From: Branchiostoma floridae
Lineage: Eukaryota; Chordata; Leptocardii; Amphioxiformes; Branchiostomatidae
Reading direction: 5' to 3'
DNA: 64,000 nt
Assembly (NCBI RefSeq): GCF_000003815.2
Contig: NC_049984.1
Span: 11,837,186-11,901,185, forward strand
Shown in pieces: positions 1-10,104 of the stretch. Both the position numbers and the translations under genes were made by a program. The notes under the pieces were generated by a model, which did not search any database, had not been told where the DNA came from, and was given only the letters and a program-made list of their open reading frames with translations. Position 1 is the first letter of the stretch. Each line of letters opens with the position of its first letter.

Positions 1-2375
1 ATCGTAGCCAACTACACTTCTCTTCCCATGGCATGTTCTTAATGTCTTCAGCAGTCAGTGTCTTTCCGTACTGATGAGCGATGCTCTGAATAACTTCTGG
101 CCACTGCATGTCTGCAGCTGACAGGGTAAGGAACCAGGTTGGTATGCCGAGCTGTCTGACCATGGCCAGTAAGTCCAGTAAAACAGTGTTCCAGTAAGCT
201 GGTGATCCCCGGATATTCCTCATGAATTTGAATGCCATGTCCGTTCGGAGCATAGCTTGAACATTGTCTGTATTCTTCATCAGACCAGCATTTATTGTCT
301 TATTTTGGAAAGTATGACCTCGAGTTTGCCGCATAGAAATCTGAATAGAGTCTCTGACTTGTTTTGCTTCTACTGTATACTGGGCGGTCAATAAGTACTC
401 TATATCCCTTGCAAATCTTCCATCCTGGTGCAGAAGTCTTTGATTGAAGTATTTTCGAGGTGTGATATTTGTACTTCGCTCCTGGAGTAAACCACCACGA
501 CCAAATGGGTATTTTGACGGGTTTGCCATCTCTTCGAACTTTTCATCAGTGAGAAATGGGCATGGTTTTTGGTGTTCTCCAGGCGCCACAGAATATGTGC
601 ACTCCCCGTCAGCTACGCGCTCATCTTGTAGCATGGTGTCGTACGGAAGCCCACGTAGCTGACTTGTTTGCTCAAACGAAATCCTGTCTTCCTCTTCTTC
701 CAAATCAATGTCCCCCCTTTCTGTTTCTACAGCAGTTTCAGCATGATGGTCATTTGCTGTACTGGGACCATCCTCTCTGGTGCTGGATGTTACCTCCCTG
801 TCCCTGTTGTCTGTTATTCTTCCTGTCATGGCTTCCCACAAATCAGGATCATCGCCCTCCCATTCACGTTCCCAGTCAGGACAAATGGTGATGTCCTTGT
901 AGAGAGGGTTGTTGTCCTTCAGCCATACCAGGGCATCCACAACTTTCTTGGGACGAATGTACTCATACATGTAATGACCTTGATAGCAAAGACGTCGCTT
1001 CAACTTCAGTGGCACCACCTCAGCTGTTGCTGGAAGTCTCGGTAAAAGCGATGTGATTGTCTGTAATTTAGTTGGAACATTCACGGCACTACCATGTATG
1101 GCTTTCTGTCCTCCTCTTGGCAATCCAACCAGTTTCATGAAGGGGATCCTTTGGCTGATGAGCCTCAGTTCCAATGGCCGCAGATCTTTCAACTGAGGCG
1201 GCACCTCATCAAGCTCCAGGTTGTTTCCCCATGACTGTGTTGGGACTCTCCCTTGCTTGAGAGCGTTGTGGCAGGTCATACATACCCAATATTTACCATG
1301 AACTTGGGTACCAGTTGTGCAGTTTAGTATTTTCTCTGTATCTTCATTTGTTGTGTAATTCTCAACCTTGAGCTCTCTAACAGTTGATCTATAGAGCAGC
1401 CGACAACAGGAGATACAAGCATATATTGGTCCCTCGGCTATTTAGATAAGAAAGTTGAAGCGCACNNNNNNNNNNNNNNNNNNNNNNNNNNNNNNNNNNN
1501 NNNNNNNNNNNNNNNNNNNNNNNNNNNNNNNNNNNNNNNNNNNNNNNNNNNNNNNNNNNNNNNNNCCTATTTAATGCTTGTCGTTTTGCTGTAGTCTCTG
1601 CTGTCTCCTGTTCTCTTTGTCGCTTCATTCCGACCCTATTTAATGCTTGTCGTTTTGCTGTAGTCGCTGCTGACTCCTGTGCTCTGTGTCGTTTTTTATG
1701 ACTCTTATCTGCTGCCCGTCGTTTTGCTGTAGTCGCTGCTGACTCCTGTGCTCTGTGTCGTTTTTTATGACTCTTATCTGCTGCCCGTCGTTTTGCTGTA
1801 GTCGCTGCTGACTCCTGTGCTCTGTGTCGTTTTTTATGACTCTTATCTGCTGCCCGTCGTTTTGCTGTAGACTCTTCTGACTCCTGTGCTCTGTGTCGTT
1901 TTTTATGACTCTTATCTGCTGCCCGTCGTTTTGCTGTAGACTCTTCTGACTCCTGTGCTCTGTGTCGCTTCATGCCGACCCTATTTGATGCACAACGTTT
2001 TTCTGTAGTCTCTTCTGACTCCTGTGCTCTGTGTCGCTTCATGCCAACCCTACTTGATGCACGGCGTTTTTCTGTAGTCTCTTCTGACTCCTGTGCTCTG
2101 TGTCGCTTCATGCCGACCCTATTTGACGCACGACGTTTTTCTGTAGTCTCTTCTGACTCCTGTGCTCTGTGTCGCTTCATGCCGACCCTATTTGACGCAC
2201 GACGTTTTTCTGTAGTCTCTTCTGACTCCTGTGCTCTGTGTCGCTTCATGCCGACCCTATTTGATTCACGACGTTTCGCAGCAGTATTTGGTGTCTCTCC
2301 TTCTCTTTGCCTGCTATTGTACTGCGCAATTAATTTTCTTCTTTGCTCCACACTTTTGCGTTTGCTTCGAGCCAT
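1..2375 (-). CDS. Helitron replicase/helicase, N-terminal part (runs off the window, interrupted by a gap)
   Basis: This is the start of a Helitron rolling-circle transposon protein read on the minus strand. The start codon at 2375 opens a basic, repeat-rich N-terminus (MARSKRKSVEQRRK), followed by about ten 23-residue repeats, then a 100-base gap. Beyond the gap, from about 1437 to base 1, one frame is open without a stop. It contains a zinc-ribbon-like start (GPIYACISCC, later CMTCH), then EYIRPKKVVDALVWLK, YPFGRGG, and the Helitron-like N domain signature (RNIRGSPAYW, LAMVRQLGIPTWFLTLSAAD). The Rep catalytic HUH motif and the helicase would lie to the left of the window. An in-frame TAA lies six codons upstream of GPIYAC, next to the gap, so the copy may be broken or the gap edge may be wrong. 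Because the gap is nominal in size, the joined frame cannot be judged. Family assignment is from motif recognition. Confidence 0.82.
1466..1565. other. Assembly gap (100 N)
   Basis: Exactly 100 N, a conventional size for a gap of unknown length. It falls at the end of the tandem array, which probably caused the assembly failure. Confidence 0.99.
1566..2290 (-). repeat. 69-base in-frame tandem repeat in the Helitron N-terminus
   Basis: About ten copies of a 69-base unit encode a 23-residue repeat with the core KRHRAQES followed by TTEKRRASNRVG or TAKRRAADKSHK. Two variants alternate in blocks, which points to unequal exchange. The repeat is very basic and charged; a DNA- or RNA-binding role is possible but unproven. 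The array runs straight into the assembly gap at 1466-1565, so the true copy number is unknown. Confidence 0.92.
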
Positions 2376-2799
2376 GATATTTATGGTATATTTCCTTTCT
2401 ATATGGGGTAACTGATTTCAGTACCTCTGCTGACTGCTGGGACTTAACACTGTTGTAGTCTAATGTTTCGGGTGTTGGTGTTAAAGGTCACAAGTCCGGC
2501 TCACAACTGCAATAAATCAGATTTGCGTGGGACAAGGCAGATGCTTTCCGTGGTGATATCCATAGTTCTTCAAAGAAATCTTGTTCAGGTAACTATTGTT
2601 GCACAGATATCTACAAATGCCCCCTCCTTCTTTATATTCAAGCCTACACAGTAAAACAGAGATTAGATTGAAGTCAGTAAAAGCATGTGTTCATTGGTTC
2701 TCATTTACATAAATTATGTAACTTGATCATCTCCTCCACCAAACAACAGACGTGCGTAATCTATGTTAAGAAAGAAGGCTTTTTATCGCATTTTCTGAT

Positions 2800-3545
2800 A
2801 AGTTATGCAAATTAGTACCTCGTTTGCAAAATACATGTTCAATGATGTTCACCTGTACATAAATTTCAAGAAGTAAGAAGTTCCCAGCATTTACCACAAT
2901 GAAATTATAGCATTTTCTCATTAATTATGCAAATTAGGTCTTCATTTTGCATAATATATATCTATCATTATTGTTCTATTTCTCAGTTACAAATGTCACA
3001 TGTTGCAATGGTCCTATAATTGAACTGAGCATGTTTAGACAATTTTCTAATTAACTATGCAAATTAGATTTCGTTTTGCATAATTGATATGCGATCATAT
3101 GAGGCATCAATTAAGCTATCTACTTACTAAAAATCATGTCAATACGTCAACCCCTTCTTGGTTTATTCCATTTCAAAGTCTGACACTAAACCTGCCCTGC
3201 AATTCCAAACAAGCCGTTAGGGAGGCCAAACCTATACCACAGTACTCACGGCATCAAGAGCTGTCTTATTAAGTCTTGTCTACCACTAAAATATCAAAGC
3301 CGCAGCATGTCCAGAACTCGACATATCAAATCCGGAAGTTCCGCTGCAAACCCGTAACAGGTCGCTAGGGGGCCCAAAAATTTAATCGTTTTCAAGTCTC
3401 ATCAAGACCTACCAACATACCGAATATCAATACAATCCATCCAGGCGTTCTCGAGTTATGCTGGTCTTCTACAATCATACTATTAGATAGATAGATACAA
3501 ACGCTACCCAAAATGTAACCTTCTTGGCGAAGGTAATAATTAAGA
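2800..3545 (+). repeat. Interspersed repeat, copy A, ending in a short hairpin
   Basis: The copy shows ordered blocks shared with three others in the window: an ATTATGCAAATTAG/TTTTGCATAAT module repeated about every 125 bases, then a block with CTAGGGGGCCCAAAA and GTCTCATCAAGACCTACCAA, then a tetranucleotide GATA run, then a hairpin CCTTC-TTGGC-GAAGG (3519-3533) followed by TAATAATT. No protein is encoded. Confidence 0.75.
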
Positions 3546-4499
3546 GTCACAAATAAATGTTCCATGCCGGTTCTTCACAGGGGAAATTGGTGTAGAAAAT
3601 TGTAAACAAAAAAATCTAAATAACTTATCTGACGGCATTAATTTGGCATCACTGTGGTAAATACATTGAATACGAGCGATCAGCCCTTAGAATATAAACT
3701 CTACTGACAAAAACGTCATATGTGCTTTAACTTCTATGAATGGAAGGGTATGGATCTTTTTCTCAATACACTGAGCGTAACGTTGAATACATACAGATTG
3801 TTGTATAATATCTAATATCACGCTTGGCCCACAAGACATAAGACATCACCTATCAAAACTTTATCCACAGGGCAATATCTATGTAATATTATCATCAGTA
3901 TAACCTAACTTTGTCACTTAGAAACCTTCATATGTATCTAGTGGAGTACTCATATATTCGGAGTGACAGTTCAGGCTCGACTCAAAGGGTTGACAAGTAG
4001 ATAGTTTTAAACACTTTGTACTTACCAGCTGGTCTTATCTTCAGTCCAAATAAACTCCTGCGCGAAAAAGGACCACCCTTGACATTCAAAGATTGCAACA
4101 AACTCCAAGAAAAAAGGCATCAAACTCGTATTTAAAGCCAGAGAATTTTCCTGCAGTACGCAGTTGTAACAGTGTATGTTATCTGACCTGAAAGGTCATC
4201 TCCCAGATGCTACACGACCTCCTGTGACCTCCTGTACTAGAACAGGAAGTTGATGTCCTGCCGTTGGGATATGCCAGCTGCCGGCGCTTGCCGAGTTGAG
4301 AATTGACCTCAGTGACCTCTGGAATTCCATAAAGCTTCCTTACATATACACTGTACACCAGATTTTCGGAGCAGAAGAATTTTCCTGATTGTTCATATCG
4401 CATTATTTCCTCGAGATCATACCTTTGTCAAGTAATTTTGCCTCATCACATACATTGTGAATGATATACTTAATTATTTGGATTCATTATTTCTTGCCA

Positions 4500-5455
4500 C
4501 ATCACATGCTGGAAAAAAATTCAGAAAGGTTATGTAACATGTCACATTAATTATGCAAACTACGTCGTGATCTAAATCTTTCCCGTGTTCATGTTCCAAC
4601 AGACATAAATTACATGTGTTGCATTTATTGAAGTGGAGTTATGGATAACAATTGACTTATACAAATTCCTCATTGATTATGCAAATCAAGTCCTCATTTG
4701 CATAACATGCATATCATTATGAACATCTTTGCCCAAGCTACCTGCATGCCTAAAATGATGCCAATCCGTCGTCCCTTTCTGCAGTTATCCTCTTTGAAGT
4801 GTCTTGACAAAAATGCCCCTGCAGTTCCACAATTAAATGTTAGGGGGCTGAAACTTGCCCCAATATGTCATGGCACTAAAAGCTATCTACCACGTAAATG
4901 TCAAGACCATAGCATGTCTGAAACAAGAGATACATTGAAAAAACTGCTATTTAATATTCTCATTAATTATGCAAATGTACTCCTATTTTGCATAATTAGT
5001 ATTTTATCGTGTACAACATTGTCTAAGGTACCTACATACCAAAAATCATGAAAATCCGTTGTTCCCTTCTTGAGTTATCCTCTTCAGAAGTTTTTGACAA
5101 AAACGCCCCTGCTATTCCAAAACTAGACGCTAGGGGGCCAAAACTTATGTCATTTCTTCCTGAGCACAAGAGCTATCTAACACTCAAAAATCGTGACCAT
5201 AGCATGTTCAGAACACCGAGATAGCAAAACCGGAAGTTGCGCTGCAGTACCAAGGGGAGCCGCTAGAGGGCCCAAAATCTAATCATTTCCAGCTTTCATC
5301 ACACACTACCAACACACCAAGTATGAAAGCAACCCACCCAGCCGTTCTTGAGTTATCTTGTTTACACACACACACACAAACACACAGACAGACAGACAGA
5401 CACACAAACGCAGGGTAAAATATAACCTCCATGACATTTCATGGAGGTAATAATT
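4500..5455 (+). repeat. Interspersed repeat, copy B, with internal duplication and a longer terminal hairpin
   Basis: Same family and orientation as copy A. The central unit (TTATGCAAAT, then the block with TTGACAAAAACGCCCC and TAGGGGGC) occurs twice, about 290 bases apart. The end is a CA/GACA microsatellite and then a nine-base-pair hairpin, CCTCCATGA-CATT-TCATGGAGG (5426-5447), followed by TAATAATT. The stem sequence differs from copy A, but pairing is kept. Confidence 0.75.
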
Positions 5456-5907
5456 ACTAGTCTAAGAGTAGTCAGACTTGATGGGCAAGTGTTTACACAA
5501 CTCTCTGGATTATATCACTGCTGTGACATTTGTGGTAGGGAGAAAAATGTTTGCGGTGGTTTTAACTTTTCTGTAGTCACACTTTTGAGTTTGCATTAGA
5601 GTTTGCAATGAAGATGTCAAAAGCCGTGAACATGCCAGCATTTACAGTACAGTATTACTACTGCATATTGAAAAGTTTCCGCCCCCATTTGGGCTATTCC
5701 AAGAAATCAAGGGGGATGGGGGCGGAAGATTTGGACAATTTAGAGGTCACGGACATGACGAGGGAGGGTCAAACAAACGTGGATCAGATAGGGGGATTAG
5801 GTTGGGGATGGGTAAAAATCTGGCATGGGCAGGGGGTTCACTGTTAAACCTAAAACAAGACAATAAATGATGCAATCTGAATAATTCCCATGTGCGAACA
5901 CACTCAC

Positions 5908-6097
5908 GTCGCTTGTAGAAGTAGACGGCGGTTAGTGTGCTGGGAGATCCGATGAAGTCTTCAAACTCTGCTGAAGGCACGGTGTTCACCACTCCGAACT
6001 CTTTGGACGCCACCAGAGTGCAAGTTGCTAGCAAAGCAACCAAGCAGATCAACACGAAAGCTTTGCAATAGCTTGCCATATTGTTCAGTTTCGCCAA
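5908..6097 (-). CDS. First coding exon of an unidentified secreted or ER protein
   Basis: A minus-strand exon begins at ATG 6097 (MAKLNN) or, more likely, at ATG 6079 (MASYCK). It encodes a typical signal peptide: short polar start, hydrophobic core AFVLICLVALLATCTLV, then ASKEF. The mature start reads GVVNTVPSAEFEDFIG, then LTAVYFYKR, and is cut at a strong donor (CGAC|GTGAGTG, exon end 5908, phase 1). The pattern 'xxxFEDFIG...TAVYFYK' resembles the first strand and helix of a thioredoxin fold as in PDI-like proteins, but this is weak and I do not name the gene. No further exon was found between here and base 1, so the rest may lie left of the window, across the Helitron, or the exon may be a remnant. 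It starts about 1 kb from the POMGNT2 gene in divergent orientation. Confidence 0.6.
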
Positions 6098-7092
6098 CAG
6101 ACCACTAGTTCCTTCCTGTTTGGCTTCCTGGGTGATCTGTGAGAAACTTGCGCAGTCGTGCGCGATGCCGATTGGTCAGGTAGTCTGTATACTGCAGTGC
6201 TTTCTTTTTCCGCTAGCTGTCACTACTGAGTGGGCAACAACGGTGTCACGAACATACAAGCCTCCCAGTGAAATGAATTAATTTACCACATATGGCAAAT
6301 GATAGGCGGGGCTCATATTATTTATCATATATGGTAACAAGAACCGCTTACTTATGGATGGTTGGATTGTTCATGACACTGCCTTTTGTTGCAGTGCATA
6401 CTTACTCCGCTAGATGACACTTTTGTGCCGTGTTCGGTTTCAACTCTGACCCTACTGAAACCTGGAGCTGCTTGCTGCAAACGTGCACGTTCCTTCGGTC
6501 TTTGTTTATGTTTCATAATTTGAGTGTCAAACGAAGATGGCTGCTATCTGAAAATGAGTAAGGTAAACAAGTTTCCATCTGTCGTTTGTGATATTTACTT
6601 TTGCAACGAAATAATCGAAACAAATAATGAAGTTCAACTGTTGCATGTGATAATTTTTTTTGTGGGAGGGGGGCGTTGCCCCCTACATCTACAACGTTAT
6701 AAATTATACAAAAGTTATATGATACCCTTGATGATAACCTGACAGTGAGTACCTGAAGATTTCGTTTATTCGTTCAAGTTTTGCATTTTGTAAACCGCCT
6801 TCTGAGTACGAGCTGCTTGTAGGATTTAATTGATCCACTCACACTGGGAAGGGCCCCTCTAGCCTCTTTTTTATGTTTAACTTATTTAAATCAAGTGTGG
6901 TAGGTTCTTCTACTACAGGTAAGTAGGTTCTTTTACATGCTTGAGCTGTGGCTTTCCTCAAACACAGTACCTCAATTTAACGTCCTATCCAAGAGGCTGC
7001 CCTACTCGAAGCTGGGTTTCTACTTTTTCTTCACTTGTAGACTTCATCATCATATTATTTTTTTTTTGTTGCCTTTCAGGTGTTCCATCATC
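6098..7092. promoter_or_regulatory. Divergent promoter region and 5' UTR/intron of POMGNT2
   Basis: The stretch separates the minus-strand signal-peptide exon from POMGNT2. A good donor, CTACTACAG|GTAAGTAG, ends a likely noncoding POMGNT2 exon at 6918. A polypyrimidine tract and TTTCAG acceptor at 7079 open the coding exon. The transcription start is not visible; no clear TATA box is placed. Confidence 0.5.
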
Positions 7093-8865
7093 ATGGTAGT
7101 CATGTTGAACTTGGACATGATCCTGAAGGTTACATGGCTGGTAACAACAGTTGGGTTTGCTGTACTTTTGTCAGACTACCTCAGACTTCGACAACAACAG
7201 TGTACAGAAGACACTACAGGAAGACCTTCCAATCTTCCTGACCGTGACCATGTCCAGCAGGGCTCATCGGTGTGGTGTTATGGAGACAACAACACCAACA
7301 GGACGTGTAAGTTCTCCAACCTCTGCTTCTCCCCTCAGTATCAACAGTTTGTGTTCTTCCACGGCGAGCAGACTGTCACCCACGGAACCCACAACCGCTT
7401 CCAGCCGGCCCTCGTGGACTTGTCCTCCGTTCCTGACCACAACACGCAGTATTTCCAGTATGTTGACCTTCCAGCCTCCGCGCTGACGGACTTCAAGAAA
7501 GTTAAGATCTACCCAGGAACAAGTCTGATCTTCAACAGGTTCAATCCAGACAACCTGATGCATGTGTTTCATGACGATCTCCTCCCCATTTATTCCACCC
7601 TTCGACAGATTACAGCGAGTGATTTTGGTCCTTTCAACCTCAACAGCAGACTGGTCATCATGGAAGGCTGGCGACCAGGAGAGTTCATTGACCTTTATCA
7701 GATGTTCTCAACTGAAGACCCCATCTTCAAACAAGACCTACTTGATTCAGGAGAACTTGCATGTTTTACCAATGCTTATGTTGGTTTGTCCAAGGCAACA
7801 ACTTGGTATCAGTATGGCTTTAAGGTGCCACAAGGCCCAAAGGAAAACATAACTGTAACAGGCATGGAGATCAGGCAATTCACAGACTTTGTATATGTCA
7901 GGTTAGGAATAGAGAATACAGGTCTTACAGAGACAAAGTACATTGTGCTGTTCTCACGTAGATTAAATAGGTTTATTGTGAATGAAGTGGATGTGACGAT
8001 TGCTTTGGCAAGAGAGTTCGACATGAGGGTTATTACACTCAGCATGGAGTCCCACACTGTACCTCAGCAAATTGCAGTTATAAGACAGGCATCCATGTTA
8101 ATTGGAATGCATGGGTCGTTCTTGACATTGGAGATGTTCTTGCCTCCTGGTGCTGTTGTTGTTGAACTGTTTCCTTATGCTGTCAACCCAGAACACTACG
8201 CACCGTACAGAACACTAGCCAGCCTGCCAGGGATGGAACTAACATATGCAGCATGGAGGAACACTGAACAGCAGAACACAATCACACATCCAGACAATCC
8301 TTGGGACCTGGGAGGAATCGCACACTTGGATCCAGCAGAGCAAGATGCCATTTTGAGAAGTATAGAAGTTCCGAGGCACCTCTGCTGCAGGAATCCAGAG
8401 TGGCTCTTCAGGATTTATCAAGACACTGTTGTGGATATACCGTCATTTCTTAAGACTGTAAACACCGCCATGAAGGATGCAGAGGCAAACAAGCAAGGAA
8501 CCTGTGGCACAAGTACATGTGAAGAACATTACGAGAAAATTTACCCAGGCCAGATAGTTGATGTTACATGTCAGACTGTTAGATTATCTGATGGGCATGT
8601 TGGATTGCAGTTGTCATGGCAACCACCATGGAACCTGCAGTACCTCAATGCAAAGGACACTGGATATGAAGTGTGGATTCAGGAACAGGGTAAAGCGAGC
8701 TATATGCCATGGATTCTCCCCTTCACTAGCCATGTGTTTTCAGAAGGGATAGAGGCTGGACTTGACTATAACGTGTGGGTCAGATGTATTGTTAATGGAA
8801 CTGTGGTAGGGCCATTTGCTGATGCTGTACAGTGTGTACTAAAGGTTCATGAACCTCAAAAATAG
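7093..8865 (+). CDS. POMGNT2: Protein O-linked-mannose beta-1,4-N-acetylglucosaminyltransferase 2
   Basis: POMGNT2 (GTDC2/AGO61, family GT61) adds beta-1,4-GlcNAc to O-mannose on alpha-dystroglycan in the ER, the step that commits the glycan to the laminin-binding form. The ATG at 7093 lies 13 bases after a clear acceptor (TTTTGTTGCCTTTCAG), so open codons upstream to 6937 are probably intronic. The product has 590 residues; human has 580. Residues 8-28 form a signal anchor (MILKVTWLVTTVGFAVLL). The luminal part starts SSVWCYGDNNTNRTCKFSNLC, has the HDDLLP motif near residue 158 and GMHGSFLTLEMFLPPGAVVVELFP typical of GT61 (quoted in parts: GMHGSFLT and PPGAVVVELFP). Cysteines CCRNPEWLF precede a C-terminal fibronectin type III domain (about residues 490-590). 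The whole coding region is in one exon, as in vertebrates. Poly(A) signals lie at 8940, 9166 and 9194. Confidence 0.95.
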   Translation: MVVMLNLDMILKVTWLVTTVGFAVLLSDYLRLRQQQCTEDTTGRPSNLPDRDHVQQGSSVWCYGDNNTNRTCKFSNLCFSPQYQQFVFFHGEQTVTHGTHNRFQPALVDLSSVPDHNTQYFQYVDLPASALTDFKKVKIYPGTSLIFNRFNPDNLMHVFHDDLLPIYSTLRQITASDFGPFNLNSRLVIMEGWRPGEFIDLYQMFSTEDPIFKQDLLDSGELACFTNAYVGLSKATTWYQYGFKVPQGPKENITVTGMEIRQFTDFVYVRLGIENTGLTETKYIVLFSRRLNRFIVNEVDVTIALAREFDMRVITLSMESHTVPQQIAVIRQASMLIGMHGSFLTLEMFLPPGAVVVELFPYAVNPEHYAPYRTLASLPGMELTYAAWRNTEQQNTITHPDNPWDLGGIAHLDPAEQDAILRSIEVPRHLCCRNPEWLFRIYQDTVVDIPSFLKTVNTAMKDAEANKQGTCGTSTCEEHYEKIYPGQIVDVTCQTVRLSDGHVGLQLSWQPPWNLQYLNAKDTGYEVWIQEQGKASYMPWILPFTSHVFSEGIEAGLDYNVWVRCIVNGTVVGPFADAVQCVLKVHEPQK

Positions 8866-9193
8866 AGGAAGTACTCTCAAAGAAAACAAGAAGCTGAAAT
8901 GGTAATATTTGCAAGCAAATACATAATGCATAGCCTGGTAATAAACTGCTGCTCTGTTTGACCTTACTTAATCACTTTCATATGGTGACCAGTCCCTCCA
9001 GCTCTGCCACTTGCTATGTTTGTCTAGTTCAGGTCATTGACCTTATTTGTTTGGAGAAGATGAAAAAGAGTAAGAATGGGAGCGAAAACAAGACATTTCC
9101 CTTCAGTGAAGGTAAACATAAGTATACAAATAACTGGCTGGGAAGAATAATTGATGTTACATTGAAATAAAGAAAGTGCCAATATGATTATGT

Positions 9194-9209
9194 AATAAAG
9201 CATTTTATT
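9194..9209. terminator. Back-to-back poly(A) signals of two convergent genes
   Basis: AATAAA at 9194-9199 on the plus strand is followed four bases later by TTTATT (9204-9209), which is AATAAA on the minus strand. Together they form a near-palindrome, AATAAAGCATTTTATT, between the 3' ends of POMGNT2 and DGLUCY. Other plus-strand signals lie at 8940 and 9166, and a minus-strand one near 9248, so use of this pair is inferred. Confidence 0.5.
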
Positions 9210-9763
9210 GATATTTTATGTCATGATCTTGAGTTCATATTTCACAAATTTATTGCAATCACAAAATGTAGTTTGATTATTCATACACCACTTTCATAGT
9301 AATTCTGTAAACATCTTGGAAATCATTATACAAAAATTACATTCCTGTATGGTAAAAATACAATTTATATTGCAAAATTACAGATGTATTTATCAAAAGC
9401 ATATCACTGCTGAGGTAGCCAGATTTGGTCTATTTCTTTTTCAAATGAGAATATGACAAATTGCAAAAAGTTTCTTCAGAGACAACTGAGATATTTTAAA
9501 TACATTGCAAATATGACATTCATATAATCTAGAAAGTTCACTACTATCATCTTCATCACAAGATAATGCAACAGTCATAAATATTCTTTGCTGCATTAAT
9601 GTGACTGGGCAGAGATGCATCAATAAAGTGATGAGACCAAATTAATGTAATGTAATAAGCAAGGATAGAAATGTTGATTTTAACAGAATTACAAAGGAAC
9701 TATGATCATTCCATTCTATCTTGTCTAAAATGTCACCCTTGTTAGGTAGTATCCAGGGATTAC

Positions 9764-9955
9764 TGTAAATGCAGAAACTTTCGCGGTTGTTTAATATTCG
9801 CGGTTATCATGGTGGCCGCTTCACTGCGAACTTAAAACCACCTCAAACACTTTTCCATGGCAGTGCATAGTACTACCGCAAACTTCAAACCACCGCGAAA
9901 AGTCCTTTTACCCACTAAGCGAAATTAAATCCCCGCAAACTTAAATGCATTTACA
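9764..9955. repeat. MITE-like element with TGTAAATGC inverted ends
   Basis: The ends TGTAAATGCAGAAACTTTCG and the reverse complement of GCAAACTTAAATGCATTTACA match at most positions. The interior is rich in CGCGG/CCGCG and 'CCACCGCGAAAA' motifs, and folds back on itself. It is about 190 bases and noncoding, as expected of a non-autonomous DNA transposon. Confidence 0.65.
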
Positions 9956-10104
9956 CTTTATACTGCTGCTGGGGTCCCTAACATACATGGGTGGGCAGCA
10001 GTTGGCTATAGCTACACAAGAAATAACCTTGGCATTCTTTTTTGCCCCAATATCCCCACAAATTTACAATCCATGATGTAGGACATTTTTTGTACACCAT
10101 GTAA

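Larger units (their letters stand above)
2376..5740. other. Repeat-rich stretch without a recognisable gene
   Basis: I see no convincing exon here. It is AT-rich and holds two copies of one interspersed repeat family (listed separately), with many copies of an ATTATGCAAATTAG-like block that contains the octamer ATGCAAAT. On the minus strand 4030-4060 has a well-formed acceptor and donor around about 30 bases (the donor reads CTG|GTAAGTAC), but there is nothing to connect it to. Confidence 0.7.
8866..10104. other. Intergenic stretch between convergent 3' ends
   Basis: AT-rich 3' UTR-like sequence of POMGNT2 (to about 9220) and DGLUCY (from 10104 down). Apart from poly(A) signals and the small inverted-repeat element at 9764-9955, I see nothing in it. 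Confidence 0.7.

Noticed and set aside
1389-1465. Reading the Helitron N-terminal frame straight through the gap to the stop at 1389
   Set aside because: That frame gives meaningless sequence after the gap; the GPIYACISCC frame is the one that continues into the conserved domain.
4030-4060. Possible 30-base micro-exon on the minus strand
   Set aside because: The splice sites look good but no neighbouring exon or transcript supports it.
4179-4403. 74-codon minus-strand frame near 4.3 kb
   Set aside because: No family resemblance; it lies in repeat-rich sequence with TGACCTC repeats.
6937-7092. N-terminal extension of POMGNT2 to an ATG at 6937
   Set aside because: A strong acceptor at 7079 and the usual length of the family place the start at 7093; the extension is intronic.
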